Source: Kiritimatiellia bacterium
GTDB taxonomy: Bacteria; Verrucomicrobiota; Kiritimatiellia; RFP12; UBA3636
Assembly (NCBI GenBank): GCA_017476965.1
Contig: JAFUXX010000230.1
Coordinates: 1 to 5,224, forward strand
Direction of reading: 5' to 3'
Length of the DNA stretch: 5,224 bases
Each line of letters starts with the position of its first letter. Position 1 is the stretch's first letter. Shown one piece after another: positions 4,211 through 5,224 of the stretch. Below the pieces are notes generated by a model that made no database searches, had not been told where the DNA came from, and saw only the letters and a program-made list of their open reading frames with translations. The position numbers and the translations under genes are program-made.

Positions 4211-5224
4211 TCAGGCCCCGGCCGGCTTGGCGGCGAAACGGGGATGGACGACCGCGCCGCCGCGGGTGATGAGGCAGCCCGCGTAGATTTCGTCGGACAG
4301 GTCTTCGCGGAACCCGCCGTTTTCGCGGTCGCGGAAATGTTCGAGGAACGCCGTGAAGTTGCCGGAGAGCATCTTGGAGGCGTCCTGCGGGACGCGGCGC
4401 TCCAGCGCTTCGCCGGGGAGGAGGACGACGCCGTGCTCCGTCACCACCTCGTCGAACGGCTTGCTGCCCTCGACGTTGCCGCCTGTCGCGGCGGCCATGT
4501 CCACCACGACGGAACCGGGCTTCATGCGCGCGAGGACGTCCGCGCCGAGCAGGCGCGGCGCCGGGCGGCCGAAGACCTTTGCCGTGGTGATCACGATGTC
4601 GGACTTTTCGCAGACCTTGGCCTGGCCTTCGCGCTGGCGCGCGAGCTGCTCCGGCGTGAGTTCGCGGGCGTAGCCCTGCGCGGTCTGGCCGGTTTCGCCG
4701 CCGAGGTCGATTTTCACGAACGTCGCGCCGAGGGACTTGACCTGCTCCTCGACCGCGGGGCGCGTGTCGAAGGCGTCCACCCGCGCGCCGAGGCGCTTGG
4801 CGGTCGCTATGGCCTGGAGACCGGCGACGCCGACGCCGATCACGAAAACGCGGGCCGGCGTGATGGTGCCCGCGGGCGTGACCATCATCGGAAGCGCCTT
4901 GGGGAGGCGCGCGGCGGCGGCGAGGACGGCGGCGTAGCCGGCGAGCGAAGTCTGCGAGCTCTGCGCGTCCATCTTCTGCGCCAGGGTCGTGCGCGGGATC
5001 ATTTCAAGCGAAACGAGCCTGATCCCGGCGGCGGCGAAGGCGTCCACGAGCGGGCGCTCGCGGAACGGGTCGAGGAACGAGACGTGGAGCGCGTCCTTCT
5101 TGATGCCCTCGGGGGAGGAAGGCTTGCCGACGCGCAGGACCACGTCCGCCCACGCCTTCGCGGCGGCGGCGTCCGGCCCCGTGGCGACGTGGGCCCCGGC
5201 GGCCGCGTAGTCGCCGTCCGCGAA
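4211..5224 (-). CDS. pntAA: NAD(P) transhydrogenase subunit alpha, NAD-binding part (5' end beyond window)
   Basis: This soluble domain I of the proton-translocating transhydrogenase binds NAD(H) and passes hydride to NADP at the membrane complex, using the proton gradient to make NADPH. The frame is open to the right edge (337 residues visible). Comparison with the R. rubrum subunit suggests about 45-50 N-terminal residues are missing. The visible part starts in an AAGAHV segment, then ADVVLRVGKP. Other motifs are the RQD-loop region PRTTLAQKMDAQSSQTSLAGY (from visible residue 77), the Rossmann motif GVGVAGLQAIATAKRLGA (130-147), ITTAKVFGRPAP, and VVVDMAAATGGNVE. The C-terminus ends ITRGGAVVHPRF, as in stand-alone PntAA, so the membrane segment (PntAB) is not fused. 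The GTG at 5141-5143 is internal, not a start, because homologous sequence continues upstream. The usual ITTALIPG is ITTAKVFG here, and the N-x-P-S-R loop reads LERRVPQDAS. No pntAB or pntB follows; thiD does. Confidence 0.93.
   Translation of the reverse strand, partial: FADGDYAAAGAHVATGPDAAAAKAWADVVLRVGKPSSPEGIKKDALHVSFLDPFRERPLVDAFAAAGIRLVSLEMIPRTTLAQKMDAQSSQTSLAGYAAVLAAAARLPKALPMMVTPAGTITPARVFVIGVGVAGLQAIATAKRLGARVDAFDTRPAVEEQVKSLGATFVKIDLGGETGQTAQGYARELTPEQLARQREGQAKVCEKSDIVITTAKVFGRPAPRLLGADVLARMKPGSVVVDMAAATGGNVEGSKPFDEVVTEHGVVLLPGEALERRVPQDASKMLSGNFTAFLEHFRDRENGGFREDLSDEIYAGCLITRGGAVVHPRFAAKPAGA

Noticed and set aside
2310..4286. 658-codon plus-strand frame opposite moxR and thiD
   Set aside because: It is antisense to two clearly recognised genes and has an Arg/Gly/Val/His-biased composition. 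It is open only because stops are rare in such GC-rich DNA.
1..5224. Search for tRNA/rRNA genes, CRISPR arrays, insertion-sequence ends or transposase motifs
   Set aside because: None seen: no regularly spaced repeats, no CCA-ended cloverleaf, no terminal inverted repeats and no transposase signature.

Overview
The window is high-GC bacterial DNA with one distinctly AT-richer patch, roughly positions 400-860. Its intact genes are housekeeping-type and lie on the minus strand, apparently in one operon reading right to left. These are the NAD-binding subunit of the proton-translocating transhydrogenase (pntAA, 5' end cut off at the right edge), the HMP/HMP-P kinase thiD, and a MoxR-family AAA+ ATPase. 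thiD and moxR have clear Shine-Dalgarno sequences and short gaps. The dense GC3 coding, SD use, and pieces of a sulfatase-like enzyme and a GH36 alpha-galactosidase next to these genes would fit a glycan-degrading member of the Verrucomicrobiota/Kiritimatiellota/Lentisphaerota type. This is inference only; no taxonomic marker is present.

The plus-strand left half is the odd part. Positions 3-161 may hold the tail of an arginine-rich protein. A good sigma70-like promoter (158-185) and about 220 bases of apparently untranslated DNA follow. At 406 an SD-preceded ATG begins a secreted protein with a signal peptide. After about 70 codons that frame breaks at a run of five G (612-616). Removing one G would join it smoothly to the next frame, which then stays open to 2239.

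The open frame ending at 2239 is a mosaic. From about 842 it encodes the N-terminal part of an alkaline-phosphatase-superfamily sulfatase-like hydrolase. This stops just before the conserved second metal-binding motif. At about 1562-1570 it switches, still in frame, to the (beta/alpha)8 domain of a GH36 alpha-galactosidase. That domain has itself lost about 95 residues, including the catalytic nucleophile strand. Neither enzyme can be complete as written.

The mosaic gene and moxR converge on a 73-base gap with a small GC hairpin. The most economical readings are a decayed carbohydrate-utilisation locus (sulfatase and alpha-galactosidase neighbours collapsed by deletions) or a chimeric assembly. 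The sequence alone cannot separate these, but the breakpoints can be placed within tens of bases. The pntAA-thiD-moxR operon looks normal, apart from lacking the usual downstream partners of pntAA (pntAB, pntB) and moxR (a DUF58 gene).
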